Origin: Pseudomonas sp. GM79
Lineage (GTDB): Bacteria > Pseudomonadota > Gammaproteobacteria > Pseudomonadales > Pseudomonadaceae
Length of the DNA: 64,000 nucleotides
Assembly: GCF_000282495.1 (NCBI RefSeq)
Contig: NZ_AKJE01000035.1
Location: 62,001-126,000, forward strand
Direction of reading: 5' to 3'
The notes beneath the pieces were generated by a model. The model was given only the letters and a program-made list of their open reading frames with translations, searched no databases and was not told where the DNA came from. A program made the translations under genes and the position numbers. The number at the start of each line of letters is the position of its first letter. The first letter of the stretch is position 1. Shown here piece by piece: positions 44,515-55,450 of the stretch.

Positions 44515-46614
44515 ATGCAAACTTTTTTTATCGCACCCACCGATTTTGGTGTGGGTCTGACCTCCATCAGCCTCGGGCTGGTGCGTACGCTTGAGCGGGC
44601 CGGTCTCAAAGTCGGCTTTTTCAAACCGATTGCCCAGCCGCACCCGGGCGACACGGGCCCTGAACGCTCCACCGAACTGGTGGCCCGCACCCACGGTTTG
44701 AAACCGCCTCAGCCACTGGGCCTGGCCCACGTTGAGCGGATGCTCGGCGACGGTCAGCTGGACGAACTGCTCGAAGAAATCATCACCCTTTATCAGCAAG
44801 CCGCTGTCGGCAAGGACGTGCTGATCGTCGAGGGCATGGTCCCGACCCGCAGCGCCAGTTACGCCGCGCGGGTCAACCTGCATTTGGCCAAGAGCCTGGA
44901 CGCCGATGTGATTCTGGTCTCGGCACCGGAAAACGAAGTGCTGACTGAATTGTCCGGCCGGGTGGAGTTACAGGCGCAATTGTTCGGCGGGCCGAAAGAC
45001 CCGAAAGTCCTGGGCGTGATCCTCAACAAGGTCAAGACCGACGAAAGCATGGACGCCTTCGCCTCGCGCCTGAAGGAACACTCGCCGTTGCTGCGCAGTG
45101 GCGACTTCCGTCTGCTCGGCTGTATCCCGTATCAACCGGAACTGAACGCACCGCGCACCCGCGACGTGGCCGACCTGATGGGCGCTCAGGTGCTCAACGC
45201 CGGCGATTACGAAACCCGGCGCATGACCAAAATCATCATCTGCGCCCGTACCATGCGCAACACCGTGGAGCTGCTCAAGCCCGGTGTGCTGGTGGTAACC
45301 CCCGGCGATCGCGACGACATCATCCTCGCCGTCAGCCTCGCGGCGATGAACGGCGTGCCTCTGGCCGGCCTGTTGCTGACCAGCGACACCCTGCCCGACC
45401 CGCGCATCATGGATTTGTGCCGTGGCGCCTTGCAGGCTGGCCTGCCGGTGTTGTCGGTCAGCACCGGTTCCTACGACACCGCCAACCAGTTGAACGGTTT
45501 GAACAAGGAAATCCCGATCGACGACCGCGAACGTGCGGAGATCATCACCGATTTCGTCGCCAGCCACCTCGACGCCAACTGGCTGCACCAGCGCTGCGGC
45601 ACGCCACGGGAAATGCGCCTGTCGCCTGCGGTGTTCCGCTACCAGCTGATCCAGCGCGCCCAGGCCGCCAACAAGCGCATCGTGTTGCCCGAAGGCAGCG
45701 AGCCGTTGACCGTGCAGGCCGCGGCGATCTGTCAGGCGCGCGGCATTGCCCGTTGCGTGTTGCTGGCCAAACCGGCGGACGTCGAAGCCGTGGCCCGCGC
45801 CCAAGGCATCGAGTTGCCGCCGGGGCTGGAAATCCTCGATCCGGACCTGATTCGCGAACGCTATGTCGAGCCAATGGTTGCGCTGCGCAAGACTAAAAGC
45901 CTCAACGCGCCGATGGCCGAGCAGCAACTGGAAGACACCGTGGTGATCGGCACCATGATGCTGGCGCTGGATGAAGTGGACGGGCTGGTGTCCGGGGTCA
46001 TTCACTCCACCGCCAACACCATCCGCCCGGCCCTGCAACTGATCAAGACCGCGCCGGGCTGCACGCTGGTGTCGTCAGTGTTCTTCATGCTCTTCCCCGA
46101 GGAAGTGCTGGTCTACGGCGACTGCGTGATGAACCCGCACCCGAGCGCCAGCGAACTGGCCGAGATCGCCTTGCAAAGCGCCGATTCGGCCGCGGCGTTC
46201 GGCATCACTCCACGTGTGGCGATGATCAGCTATTCCAGCGGTGAGTCGGCCAGCGGTGAAGAAGTCGAGAAGGTTCGCGAGGCCACATTGCTCGCCCACG
46301 AACAGCAAAACTCGCTGTTGATCGACGGCCCGTTGCAGTACGACGCCGCCGCCAACGAAACCGTGGCCCGACAACTGGCGCCGAACAGTCAGGTCGCCGG
46401 TCGTGCCACGGTGTTCGTGTTCCCCGACTTGAACACCGGCAACACCACCCACAAAGCCGTGCAGCGCAGCGCCGACTGCGTCAGCCTCGGGCCGATGCTG
46501 CAAGGCCTGCGCAAACCGGTGAATGACCTGCCGCGCGGCGCGCAGGTCGACGACATCGTCTACACCATCGCGTTGACCGCGATTCAAGCTGCCAACCGAC
46601 CTATGGATGTTTAA
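44515..46614 (+). CDS. pta: Phosphate acetyltransferase
   Basis: A 699-residue long-form Pta. The N-terminal P-loop-like DRTGG region begins APTDFGVGLTSISLGLVRTL, the middle DRTGG domain contains KPGVLVVTPGDRDDIILAV, and the C-terminal catalytic domain includes KRIVLPEGSEPLTVQAA, GVIHSTANTIRPALQLIKT, GDCVMNPHPSASELAEIAL and MLQGLRKPVNDL. It interconverts acetyl-CoA and acetyl phosphate. In P. aeruginosa ackA lies beside pta next to slyD; no acetate kinase gene is seen here. It abuts the acyltransferase gene (TAA directly followed by ATG). Confidence 0.96.
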   Translation: MQTFFIAPTDFGVGLTSISLGLVRTLERAGLKVGFFKPIAQPHPGDTGPERSTELVARTHGLKPPQPLGLAHVERMLGDGQLDELLEEIITLYQQAAVGKDVLIVEGMVPTRSASYAARVNLHLAKSLDADVILVSAPENEVLTELSGRVELQAQLFGGPKDPKVLGVILNKVKTDESMDAFASRLKEHSPLLRSGDFRLLGCIPYQPELNAPRTRDVADLMGAQVLNAGDYETRRMTKIIICARTMRNTVELLKPGVLVVTPGDRDDIILAVSLAAMNGVPLAGLLLTSDTLPDPRIMDLCRGALQAGLPVLSVSTGSYDTANQLNGLNKEIPIDDRERAEIITDFVASHLDANWLHQRCGTPREMRLSPAVFRYQLIQRAQAANKRIVLPEGSEPLTVQAAAICQARGIARCVLLAKPADVEAVARAQGIELPPGLEILDPDLIRERYVEPMVALRKTKSLNAPMAEQQLEDTVVIGTMMLALDEVDGLVSGVIHSTANTIRPALQLIKTAPGCTLVSSVFFMLFPEEVLVYGDCVMNPHPSASELAEIALQSADSAAAFGITPRVAMISYSSGESASGEEVEKVREATLLAHEQQNSLLIDGPLQYDAAANETVARQLAPNSQVAGRATVFVFPDLNTGNTTHKAVQRSADCVSLGPMLQGLRKPVNDLPRGAQVDDIVYTIALTAIQAANRPMDV

Positions 46615-47520
46615 ATGCTGGATTTTCTACCTGCACCCGTGCGCGGCGTGATCGCCTCGCTGTTGTTGGCGCTGAACACGATTGTCTGCTGCACGCCGCT
46701 GTTCGTGGTGGCGATCTTCAAACTGCTGCTGCCCTTCCCCGCCGCCCAGCGTTTCACCGACTGGCTAATGGGCCATATCCACGAAACCTGGATCAGCAAC
46801 AACAAGGCCTGGATGGACCTGCTCGGGCACACGCGCTGGCAGCTCAGCGGGCTGGAAGGCTTGGACTATCAGCACTCATACCTGATCACCAGCAACCACC
46901 AGAGCTGGGTCGACATCATGGTGTTGCAATACGTGCTGAACCGGAAGATTCGCCCGCTGAAGTTCTTCCTCAAACAGCAACTGATCTGGGTACCGGTGAT
47001 TGGCCTGGCGTGGTGGGCGCTGGGCTTTCCGTTCATGAAGCGTTACTCCAAGGCCTATCTGGAGAAGCACCCAGAGAAGAAAGGCAAAGACCTGGAAACC
47101 ACCCGCAAGACCTGCGACAAGTTCCGCAATAACCCGGTGGGGATTTTCAACTTCGTCGAAGGCACACGTTTCACCGAGGGCAAGCACGTACAGCAGAGCT
47201 CACCGTTCCGCTACCTGCTCAAGCCGAAAGCGGGTGGCATTGCCTTCGTGCTGGATGCCATGGGCGACCAGCTGGAAGCCATCGTCAACGTGACCATTCA
47301 CTATCCGGCCGGGCGTCCGGGTTACTGGAATTTGCTCTGTGGGAACGTGAAGGATGTGGTGGTGCACTTTCAGGAACTGAAGATTCCACCGCAGTTCGTT
47401 GGCAAGAACTACGACCAGGACGGTGTGTATCGGCTCGAGTTTCAGGGTTGGATCAATCAGCTGTGGAATGACAAGGATGCGTTGCTGGGGCAGATGCATC
47501 GCGAGTATCCAGCGCAGTAG
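46615..47520 (+). CDS. 1-acyl-glycerol-phosphate acyltransferase-like protein (YihG-type)
   Basis: A 301-residue membrane-associated acyltransferase of the PlsC superfamily. An N-terminal hydrophobic anchor (VIASLLLALNTIVCCTPLFV) precedes the catalytic NHQSWVDIM (HxxxxD) and the substrate motif NFVEGTRFTEGK. It resembles E. coli YihG, a second lysophosphatidic acid acyltransferase that influences fatty-acyl composition. It starts right after the pta stop codon, so it is co-transcribed. Confidence 0.9.
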   Translation: MLDFLPAPVRGVIASLLLALNTIVCCTPLFVVAIFKLLLPFPAAQRFTDWLMGHIHETWISNNKAWMDLLGHTRWQLSGLEGLDYQHSYLITSNHQSWVDIMVLQYVLNRKIRPLKFFLKQQLIWVPVIGLAWWALGFPFMKRYSKAYLEKHPEKKGKDLETTRKTCDKFRNNPVGIFNFVEGTRFTEGKHVQQSSPFRYLLKPKAGGIAFVLDAMGDQLEAIVNVTIHYPAGRPGYWNLLCGNVKDVVVHFQELKIPPQFVGKNYDQDGVYRLEFQGWINQLWNDKDALLGQMHREYPAQ

Positions 47521-47540
47521 TTCGGCGTCTGTTCCGGCCT

Positions 47541-47636
47541 CTTCGCGAGCAAGCCCGCTCCCACATTGGATCTTCATGAGACACAAGTTTTGTGTATGAC
47601 AAAAATCCACTGTGGGAGCGGGCTTGCTCGCGAAGG
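47541..47636. repeat. REP inverted pair, 'GTGGGAGCGGGCTTGCTCGCGAA' family
   Basis: Arms CTTCGCGAGCAAGCCCGCTC and GAGCGGGCTTGCTCGCGAAG with a ~50-bp loop, between the convergent acyltransferase and cysNC genes. Confidence 0.92.
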
Positions 47637-47651
47637 CGTCCTCCCAGACAC

Positions 47652-47690
47652 AAAAAAAACCGCAGACGATCACTCATCTGCGGTTTTTTT
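47652..47690. terminator. Bidirectional terminator at cysNC end
   Basis: CCGCAGA / TCTGCGG stem with a 10-nt loop, AAAAAAAA on the left and TTTTTTT on the right; works for both the acyltransferase and cysNC transcripts. Confidence 0.9.
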
Positions 47691-47705
47691 ATTGGCAGCT
47701 AGCGC

Positions 47706-49604
47706 TTAGATCGCGCCACGTTTACGCAGCAGATCCAGCACTTGCTTGACGCTTTCTTCCAGCGACAGCGACTGGGTGTCGATCACCAGATCGGCATTCA
47801 GCGGCACGTCGTACGGGAAGGATTCACCCGGGATGTTGTCGCCACCCGCCGCGTACAGACCTTGCGGATCACGCTCGGCACAGACCGTCGGAGAGGCCTG
47901 GACGTAGACCGTCAGCAGACGCTCCTTGCCGATCAGTTCCCGGGCCTGCTCACGACCTTCTGCACTCGGCGCAACGAAGGCTGCCAAGGTCAACAGACCC
48001 GCTTCGTTGAACTGACGCGCAACGTGCGCTGCGCGACGCCAGTTTTCGGTACGCCCGGCGCGATCCTGTGGCAGACCTTTGTTCAGGTCGTGACGCAGAT
48101 TCTGGCCATCGAGTACAAACACCGCACGACCCAGGTCGAACAGCTTGCGTTCAACCGCGTAGGCCAGGGTGCTTTTGCCCGCGCCCGACAGGCCGCTGAA
48201 CAACACGGTGGCCGGTTGCTGACCAAAACGCTGGGCACGCTCTTCGGTAGCCACATGCGCCAGTTTGCCGTGGTGGGTGCTGGTGCCATGGCTCAACGGC
48301 TGAGCGATGATCATGCCGGCCGCGACGGTGCCGTTGGTCAGTCGATCGATGACGATGAACGAACCGGTGGTGCGGTTGCTGTCGTAACCGTCCAGCGCGA
48401 TGGCCGCGTCGAGGCTGATCTTGACCCGACCGATCTCGTTCAGCTGCAGCGAGCTGGCGGGACCTTCGGCCAGGGTGTTCACGTCCACACGATTGACGAT
48501 GCTGGTGATCGAACCCGGCACGTAAGTCGTGGCGCGCTTGATGTCGTATTTCTTGCCCGGCAGCATCGGCTCTTCGGCCATCCACACCAGCATGGCGTCG
48601 AAGGCGTCAGTCACTTGCGGCTGGTTGTCGGCATGCACCAGCAAGTCACCGCGGGAGATGTCGATTTCGTCTTCCATGGTCAGCGTCACGGCTTGACCGG
48701 GACCTGCATGCTCCAGTTCACCTTCGAAGGTGACAATGGATTTCACGCGGCTGCTCTTGCCCGACGGCAACACAACGACTTCGTCGCCCTTGTGCACGAT
48801 GCCGCTGGCCAGGGTGCCGGCGAAACCACGGAAGTTCAGGTTCGGGCGGTTGACGTACTGCACCGGGAAACGCAGGTCGGTGTAGTTGCGGTCGCTGGCG
48901 ATTTCGACGGTTTCGAGGATTTCCATCAGCGACTGGCCGGTGTACCACGGCGAGCGCTCGGACTTGTTCACTACGTTGTCGCCCTTGAGCGCGGACATCG
49001 GCACGAACGCCATGGTGGTCGGCTTGAACGCGATGCCTTCGGCGAACTTCAGGTAATCGGCCTTGATCGACTCGAACACGCTTTCGTCGAAGCCGTTGAG
49101 GTCCATCTTGTTGATGGCGACAACGATGTGCTTGATGCCCAGCAACGAGGCGATAAAGCTGTGGCGACGGGTCTGGGTCTGCACGCCGTAACGGGCGTCG
49201 ACCAGGATGATCGCCAGGTCACAGGTGGAGGCACCGGTGGCCATGTTGCGGGTGTACTGCTCATGGCCGGGGGTATCGGCGATGATGAATTTGCGCTTGG
49301 CGGTGGAGAAATAGCGGTAGGCGACATCAATGGTGATGCCCTGCTCACGCTCGGCCTGCAAGCCGTCGACCAGCAATGCCAGGTCGATGTCTTCACCGGT
49401 GGTGCCGACTTTTTTCGAGTCGCGGGTAATGGCTTCCAGGTGATCTTCGTAGATCATCTTGGAGTCGTGCAGCAGGCGCCCGATCAGGGTGCTCTTGCCG
49501 TCGTCGACGTTGCCACAGGTAAGAAAGCGCAGCATTTCCTTGCGTTCGTGCTGGCCCAGATAGGCGAGGATGTCCTCGCTGATCAAATCAGATGCGTGAC
49601 TCAT
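47706..49604 (-). CDS. cysNC: Bifunctional sulfate adenylyltransferase subunit 1 / adenylylsulfate kinase
   Basis: A 632-residue CysN-CysC fusion. The N-terminal EF-Tu-like GTPase domain shows [23 protein letters not shown] and NKMDLNGF. The beta-barrel middle follows, and residues ~445-632 form APS kinase with its P-loop [17 protein letters not shown] and [13 protein letters not shown]. It drives APS synthesis by GTP hydrolysis with CysD and then makes PAPS. The start at 49604 has TTGGAG within the flanking AAGCTTGCAAGCTT-type repeat. The ATG at 49634 is not used. Unlike in most pseudomonads a ~500-bp insert separates it from cysD. Confidence 0.95.
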   Translation of the reverse strand: MSHASDLISEDILAYLGQHERKEMLRFLTCGNVDDGKSTLIGRLLHDSKMIYEDHLEAITRDSKKVGTTGEDIDLALLVDGLQAEREQGITIDVAYRYFSTAKRKFIIADTPGHEQYTRNMATGASTCDLAIILVDARYGVQTQTRRHSFIASLLGIKHIVVAINKMDLNGFDESVFESIKADYLKFAEGIAFKPTTMAFVPMSALKGDNVVNKSERSPWYTGQSLMEILETVEIASDRNYTDLRFPVQYVNRPNLNFRGFAGTLASGIVHKGDEVVVLPSGKSSRVKSIVTFEGELEHAGPGQAVTLTMEDEIDISRGDLLVHADNQPQVTDAFDAMLVWMAEEPMLPGKKYDIKRATTYVPGSITSIVNRVDVNTLAEGPASSLQLNEIGRVKISLDAAIALDGYDSNRTTGSFIVIDRLTNGTVAAGMIIAQPLSHGTSTHHGKLAHVATEERAQRFGQQPATVLFSGLSGAGKSTLAYAVERKLFDLGRAVFVLDGQNLRHDLNKGLPQDRAGRTENWRRAAHVARQFNEAGLLTLAAFVAPSAEGREQARELIGKERLLTVYVQASPTVCAERDPQGLYAAGGDNIPGESFPYDVPLNADLVIDTQSLSLEESVKQVLDLLRKRGAI

Positions 49605-49612
49605 TGCATTCG

Positions 49613-50107
49613 AGCTCCAAGCTGTAAGCTTCAAGCGGCAAGCTTGTCGGCGTACAGCTACTCAGAAATTTTGTTGATCAAGCCGCATAGCATTCTTGAA
49701 AGCTCGCGGGTCTCTGTAATCCAATCGTCAGCCAGAGGATCAGCGATGTAGGCAATTTCACGGCCGATGAGGATCTGAGTGCGTAACTCACCGCATGAAG
49801 CTTTCGCCACCCAAAGAAAATGTACTTTTTCCTTGGGACCGCAACGCTCCATTCCTTCAGCAATATTGGAAGGCACCGAAAGTGCAGAGCGGGTAATTTG
49901 ATCCTTGAAGCCAAAGTCCCCACATCTCGACAACTCTCTATAGATCCTTACCGCCAAACACTTGCTTCTCTGCCAGACAATCAGCTTCTCGAAATCCATT
50001 GCGAGTCATCCGATAACGGCTCGCAACACCCAGCTGCAAGCACCAAACTGCGAAATTACGCGTACCGCCCTTAACTTGCAGCTTGCCGCTTGTAACTCGA
50101 AGCTTAA
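49613..50107. mobile_element. Possible non-autonomous element carrying an IVP-type gene
   Basis: The cysD-cysNC gap holds one small ORF framed by inverted copies of an AAGCTTGCAAGCTT-type repeat: 49613-49647 and 50075-50107 share an inverted core CAAGCGGCAAGCT. There is no transposase and no recognisable target duplication, so mobility is an inference. Confidence 0.4.
49658..49999 (-). CDS. Four-helix-bundle protein (23S rRNA intervening-sequence protein family)
   Basis: A 113-residue helical protein matching the IVP / four-helix-bundle family (S23-like): [39 protein letters not shown] and [20 protein letters not shown] are characteristic. The family was first found in intervening sequences of 23S rRNA genes and is also seen as accessory proteins of diversity-generating retroelements; its molecular role is unclear. 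Here it lies, same strand, between cysD and cysNC. No reverse transcriptase is nearby, and the flanking repeats suggest it arrived as a unit. Confidence 0.85.
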   Translation of the reverse strand: MDFEKLIVWQRSKCLAVRIYRELSRCGDFGFKDQITRSALSVPSNIAEGMERCGPKEKVHFLWVAKASCGELRTQILIGREIAYIADPLADDWITETRELSRMLCGLINKISE

Positions 50108-51021
50108 AAGTATCCCTGACGTTTCTTTTCTTCCATCGAACCGGCGCCATCGTGATCGATGACCCGGCCCTGGCGTTCGGAAGTTCGCGTCAGGAGCATT
50201 TCCTGAATGATGTCGGTCAGGCTGGTGGCCTCGGACTCGACCGCACCGGTCAACGGGTAGTCGCCCAGCGTACGGAAACGGACCTTCTTCTTGACGATGC
50301 GCGCCTTGTCTTCGTCGCTCAGGTGATTGAGCAGGCGCTCGTCGTCGATCATGATCCAGGTGCCATTCATCTCGATGACGTCGCGCTCGGCTGCAAAATA
50401 CAGCGGCACGATCGGGATGCCTTCGAGGTAGATGTACTGCCAGATGTCCAGCTCGGTCCAGTTCGACAACGGGAATACGCGGATCGATTCGCCCTTGTTG
50501 ACCTTGCCGTTGTAGACGTTCCACAACTCGGGACGCTGGTTTTTCGGGTCCCAGCGGTGCTTGGTGTCACGGAAGGAATACACGCGCTCTTTGGCACGGG
50601 ATTTCTCTTCGTCGCGACGGGCGCCGCCGAATGCCGCATCGAAGCCGTACTTGTCGAGGGCCTGTTTGAGGCCTTCGGTCTTCATGATGTCGGTGTGCTT
50701 GGCACTGCCGTGGGTGAGCGGATTGATACCCTGCGCAACACCCTCGGGGTTCACGTGCACCAGCAGGTCCAGGCCGAGCTCTTCGACCATGCGGTCGCGG
50801 AATGCGTACATTTCCTTGAACTTCCACTGGGTGTCGACGTGCATCACCGGAAACGGAAGTTTGCCCGGGAAGAATGCCTTGCGTGCCAGGTGCAGCATCA
50901 CGGCGGAGTCTTTACCGACGGAGTACAGCATCACCGGGTTATCGAACTCGGCGGCGACCTCGCGGATGATGTGGATGCTTTCGGCCTCCAGCTGTTTCAG
51001 ATGCGTCAGTTTGTCGACCAT
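50104..51021 (-). CDS. cysD: Sulfate adenylyltransferase subunit 2
   Basis: A 305-residue ATP pyrophosphatase subunit that, with CysN, makes adenylylsulfate. The PP-loop is [16 protein letters not shown] near the N-terminus, and the conserved [18 protein letters not shown] and [14 protein letters not shown] follow. Length is normal. The stop codon overlaps the right arm of the repeat that frames the inserted gene. Upstream at 51125-51142 lies a palindrome that could be part of its promoter. Confidence 0.97.
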   Translation of the reverse strand: MVDKLTHLKQLEAESIHIIREVAAEFDNPVMLYSVGKDSAVMLHLARKAFFPGKLPFPVMHVDTQWKFKEMYAFRDRMVEELGLDLLVHVNPEGVAQGINPLTHGSAKHTDIMKTEGLKQALDKYGFDAAFGGARRDEEKSRAKERVYSFRDTKHRWDPKNQRPELWNVYNGKVNKGESIRVFPLSNWTELDIWQYIYLEGIPIVPLYFAAERDVIEMNGTWIMIDDERLLNHLSDEDKARIVKKKVRFRTLGDYPLTGAVESEATSLTDIIQEMLLTRTSERQGRVIDHDGAGSMEEKKRQGYF

Positions 51022-51124
51022 GGCTACTCACGAAAACGATCTTATGGACGGCCTGCGGGCCGTGTTCGAGCGGGGAATCCTAGCACAGCGCCCTCTTCTA
51101 ATCAGGACGCCGGCTAGATCGAAA

Positions 51125-51142
51125 GGGTATATGAATATACCC
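51125..51142. promoter_or_regulatory. Palindrome at the cysD promoter region
   Basis: GGGTATAT-GA-ATATACCC is a perfect 8-bp inverted repeat about 105 bp upstream of the cysD start. On the minus strand a -35-like TTGTGC lies about 18 bp before ATAT-rich sequence, so it may overlap the -10. Whether a regulator such as CysB binds there is unknown. Confidence 0.4.
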
Positions 51143-51178
51143 CCTCGTTTGGCACAACGGCCCCATTCAGTTTTGAAA

Positions 51179-51937
51179 TCAGATAGGGTTCGGGCAATCG
51201 ATGAAGATGTGCTCGAGGGCGAAACGTCGCGCCAGGTAATCGCCCAAAGCCTGCACACCATAACGCTCGGTGGCGTGGTGGCCGGCGGCGATGAAGCTGA
51301 TGTCGTTTTCCCGGGCGCTGTGAAACGTCTGCTCCGAGGCCTCGCCGCTGAGGTACAGATCAACGCCCGCCAACACCGCCTGATCAATGTACCCCTGGCC
51401 GCCACCGGTGCACCAGCCGACCCGACGAATCATCTCGCTGCCTTCGATCAGCAGTGGCTCGCGCCCCATGACTTCCTGCACGCGACGGGCGAAATCGCGA
51501 GGGGTCATCGGTTCGTTCAACGAGCCGACCAGGCCAACGATTTTCAGATTGTCCGGATCCAGCGGGCCTTCGACGGTGATGTCCAGTTGCCGGGCAAGCT
51601 GCACGTTATTCCCGACTTCCGGGTGCAGATCCAGCGGCAAGTGATAGGACAGCAGGCTGATATCGTGCTTGAGCAAGGTTTTCAACCGGCGCTGCTTCAT
51701 GCCGGTGATGCACGGGTTTTCGCCTTTCCAGAAATAGCCGTGATGCACCAGCACCAGATCGGCCTGGGCTTCCACCGCCGCGTCCAGCAACGCCTGGCTG
51801 GCGGTAACACCGCTGACGATGCGCATCACTTGCGGCCGGCCTTCGACCTGCAAACCATTGGGGCAGTAATCGGCAATCTTTGCACTTGCCAGGTAGCGGT
51901 CGGCTTCTTCGACCAGGGTGCTCAGGGCAACGGCCAT
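51179..51937 (-). CDS. Nif3-like dinuclear metal center protein
   Basis: A 252-residue Nif3/YbgI-family hydrolase-like protein. Metal ligands are visible in LVLVHHGYFWKG (HH), the D of YHLPLDLHPEVG, and a C-terminal AAGHHATERYG (HxxxE). Relatives form toroidal hexamers with two metal ions; some act as GTP cyclohydrolase-like enzymes but no single function is proven. In P. aeruginosa the same gene sits beside algW and cysD, so the location is conserved. It is divergent from algW. Confidence 0.93.
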   Translation of the reverse strand: MAVALSTLVEEADRYLASAKIADYCPNGLQVEGRPQVMRIVSGVTASQALLDAAVEAQADLVLVHHGYFWKGENPCITGMKQRRLKTLLKHDISLLSYHLPLDLHPEVGNNVQLARQLDITVEGPLDPDNLKIVGLVGSLNEPMTPRDFARRVQEVMGREPLLIEGSEMIRRVGWCTGGGQGYIDQAVLAGVDLYLSGEASEQTFHSARENDISFIAAGHHATERYGVQALGDYLARRFALEHIFIDCPNPI

Positions 51938-52040
51938 AAAAGACTCCTAAATATCCCGTTCAGAGGCACGTGCGGCCTCGTATAATGCGCGACATTATGG
52001 GCGGTCTCACACCGCCTGCAACCTCTGTAGGACTTGCTTA

Positions 52041-53201
<1,161 letters not shown>

Positions 53202-53204
53202 GCG

Positions 53205-53252
53205 GTAGGAGCTGCCGAAGGCTGCGATCTTTTTGCACCCTCAGCAGCTCCA
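53205..53252. repeat. Partial 'GTAGGAGCTGCCGAAGG' palindrome
   Basis: Left arm GTAGGAGCTGCCGAAGGCTG...GATCTTTTT is present but the right arm is degraded to CAGCAGCTCC. Decayed copy at the left edge of the inserted TonB gene pair. Confidence 0.7.
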
Positions 53253-53331
53253 TAACTCCGAATCCGTTAACAGCAGACATTCTCATTAGGCATGTTATAT
53301 TGTTTCAATATTACTATTGGAACAACATAAC

Positions 53332-55437
53332 ATGTCGTCTCGAACAATGGCTTCCCTCGCAGGCCTGGCCCTCGGTTTGCTGGGGGATCCGGTCTTCGCC
53401 GAAGAATCGCAAACCGTTGAACTGGACGCCATCAGCGTCACCTCCGACTACGAATCCCCCACCGGCCCGGTCAAGGGTTACCGCGCCACGCGCTCCTCCA
53501 GCGCAACCAAAACCGACACCGCCCTTCGTGATATTGCGCAATCGATCAGTGTGATTCCCGTCAGTGTGCTCAAGGACCTGGGCAGCACCAGCGTCGAACG
53601 CGCGCTGGAATTTGCCGGCGGGGTATCGAAACAGAACAACTTCGGCGGCCTGACGCTTTACGAATACAGCGTGCGCGGCTTCACCACTTCGGAGTTCTAC
53701 AAGGACGGTTTCAGCGCCAACCGCGGCTATCCAAGCACGCCGGACGTAGCCAACATCGAACGCATCGAAGTGCTCAAAGGCCCGGCCGCCAGCCTCTATG
53801 GTCGTGGCGATCCGGGTGGCACGGTGAACATCGTCACCAAGAAACCCCAGCCTGAAGCCTTCACCACACTGCAAACCAGCGCCGGCAGCTGGGATCGCTA
53901 TCGCACCGCCGTGGACGTCAATACGCCGCTGGATGATGAGGGCAACGTTCTGTCCCGGGTGAACCTGGCTGTCGAGGACAACCACAGCTTCCGCGATCAC
54001 GTCGACAATCAGCGTGTGTTTGTTGCGCCCTCCTTCAGCTGGCAACTGAACCCGGACACCAGCCTGTTGGTGGAGAGCGAATTCGTCCGTCACAGCTCGA
54101 CCTTCGATCGCGGTATCGTCGCGCCAAACAATAAATGGAGCGGTGTCTCCCGTTCGACCTTCCTTGGCGAACCCAACGATGGTGACATCGACAACCACAA
54201 CAATCTGCTGCAAGCCGCCCTCGAACATCAGCTCAACGACCGCTGGAAACTGCGCCTCGCCAGCCATTACAAAGAAGGCAAACTCTGGGGCTTCGCCTCC
54301 GAAAGTCGTCCCTTGAACGCCGACGGCCACACCATCGACCGTCGCTATCGCGAGCGCGATACCAACTGGCATGACAGCATCACTCAGCTCGAACTGCGTG
54401 GTTTGTTCGACATCGGCAGCTGGCAACACGAACTGCTGATCGGCAGCGAATACGAGAATTTCCGCAAGAACGAACGGGTCACGACCATTGCCGGCGGCCC
54501 GTACGCCATCGATATCTATCGACCGATCTACGGCCAGCCGAAACCCAATGGCGCACGCTCCGGGACCGACTTCTTCGAGCACGTCGAAAGCCAGGCGCTG
54601 AACCTTCAGGACCAGATCGTCTTCACCGACAAACTGCGCGGCATGCTCGGTGCGCGCTTCGAACATTTCGAACAAAGCATCTACGATCACAGCCGCAACG
54701 CCACCAGCCGCCAGCGCCACGATGCCCTGACCCAGCGGGCCGGCCTGCTCTACCAGATGACGCCCGAAGTGGGCTTGTTCGCCAACGTCTCCACCTCATT
54801 CAAACCGAACAATGGGCTGGACGCCGCCGGCAAATCCTTCGACCCGGAAGAAGGCGTCGGTTATGAAGTCGGGATCAAGAGCGAGCTATTCGACGATCGC
54901 CTGAGCACCACCCTCGCCGCCTTCCATATCGAAAAGGAAAACGTCCTGGCGCTCGATCCGAGCACCGACTCCAGCCGCGCCATGGGCAAGGCCCGCAGCC
55001 AGGGAGTGGACCTGCAAGTCACCGGGCAAGTGACCGATGCCGTGCGAGTAATCGGTGCTTTCGCGTACATCGACGCCGAAGTCACCCAAGGCGACAAGGT
55101 CATTCCAACCGGCAGCCGAATTCTTGGCGTGGCCAAACGCAGCGGCAGTCTGTTGGGCGTTTATGAATTCCAGGACGGCTATTTGCGCGGTTCGGACGTT
55201 GGCGCAGCGTTCACCTATGTCGGCGATCGCTCGGGTGAAGCCGGCAGCGATTTCGAACTTCCGGCCTACCACACCGTCGACCTGCTGGCCCATTACAAGG
55301 CCAGCGAAAACGTCACCGTGGGCCTGAACCTGAACAATCTTTTCGACGAGAAATACTTCGAGCGCTCCTACAGCAACTACTGGGTCAACCCCGGTGAGCC
55401 GCGCAATTTCACCGTCAGCCTGACACTCAACCTGTAA
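53332..55437 (+). CDS. TonB-dependent siderophore-type receptor
   Basis: A 701-residue outer-membrane receptor. A signal peptide covers residues ~1-23 (MSSRTMASLAGLALGLLGDP). The TonB box region is VELDAISVTSDYES, followed by the plug domain with RDIAQSISVIPVSVLKDLG and IERIEVLKGPAASLYGRGDP. The barrel includes VGLNLNNLFDEKYFERSY. It belongs to the siderophore-receptor subfamily. The start at 53332 is favoured over a TTG at 53317. No good Fur box was found; TTCTCATTA upstream is at best half a site. It is followed 13 bp later by a DUF4198 gene. Confidence 0.93.
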   Translation: MSSRTMASLAGLALGLLGDPVFAEESQTVELDAISVTSDYESPTGPVKGYRATRSSSATKTDTALRDIAQSISVIPVSVLKDLGSTSVERALEFAGGVSKQNNFGGLTLYEYSVRGFTTSEFYKDGFSANRGYPSTPDVANIERIEVLKGPAASLYGRGDPGGTVNIVTKKPQPEAFTTLQTSAGSWDRYRTAVDVNTPLDDEGNVLSRVNLAVEDNHSFRDHVDNQRVFVAPSFSWQLNPDTSLLVESEFVRHSSTFDRGIVAPNNKWSGVSRSTFLGEPNDGDIDNHNNLLQAALEHQLNDRWKLRLASHYKEGKLWGFASESRPLNADGHTIDRRYRERDTNWHDSITQLELRGLFDIGSWQHELLIGSEYENFRKNERVTTIAGGPYAIDIYRPIYGQPKPNGARSGTDFFEHVESQALNLQDQIVFTDKLRGMLGARFEHFEQSIYDHSRNATSRQRHDALTQRAGLLYQMTPEVGLFANVSTSFKPNNGLDAAGKSFDPEEGVGYEVGIKSELFDDRLSTTLAAFHIEKENVLALDPSTDSSRAMGKARSQGVDLQVTGQVTDAVRVIGAFAYIDAEVTQGDKVIPTGSRILGVAKRSGSLLGVYEFQDGYLRGSDVGAAFTYVGDRSGEAGSDFELPAYHTVDLLAHYKASENVTVGLNLNNLFDEKYFERSYSNYWVNPGEPRNFTVSLTLNL

Positions 55438-55450
55438 AAGGACGTCCACC

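Noticed and set aside
47742..49751. 669-codon open frame on the plus strand over cysNC
   Set aside because: It is the antisense shadow of cysNC; its sequence has no recognisable domain, while the minus strand encodes an intact CysN-CysC enzyme.
49658..49999. Diversity-generating retroelement based on the four-helix-bundle gene
   Set aside because: No reverse transcriptase, template repeat or variable repeat is seen nearby.
53270..53300. Possible Fur box before the TonB receptor
   Set aside because: Only about half of the 19 consensus positions match (right half TTCTCATTA), too weak to list as a site.
53314..54720. 468-codon minus-strand frame over the TonB receptor
   Set aside because: High-GC shadow without a domain; the plus strand has a complete receptor with a signal peptide.
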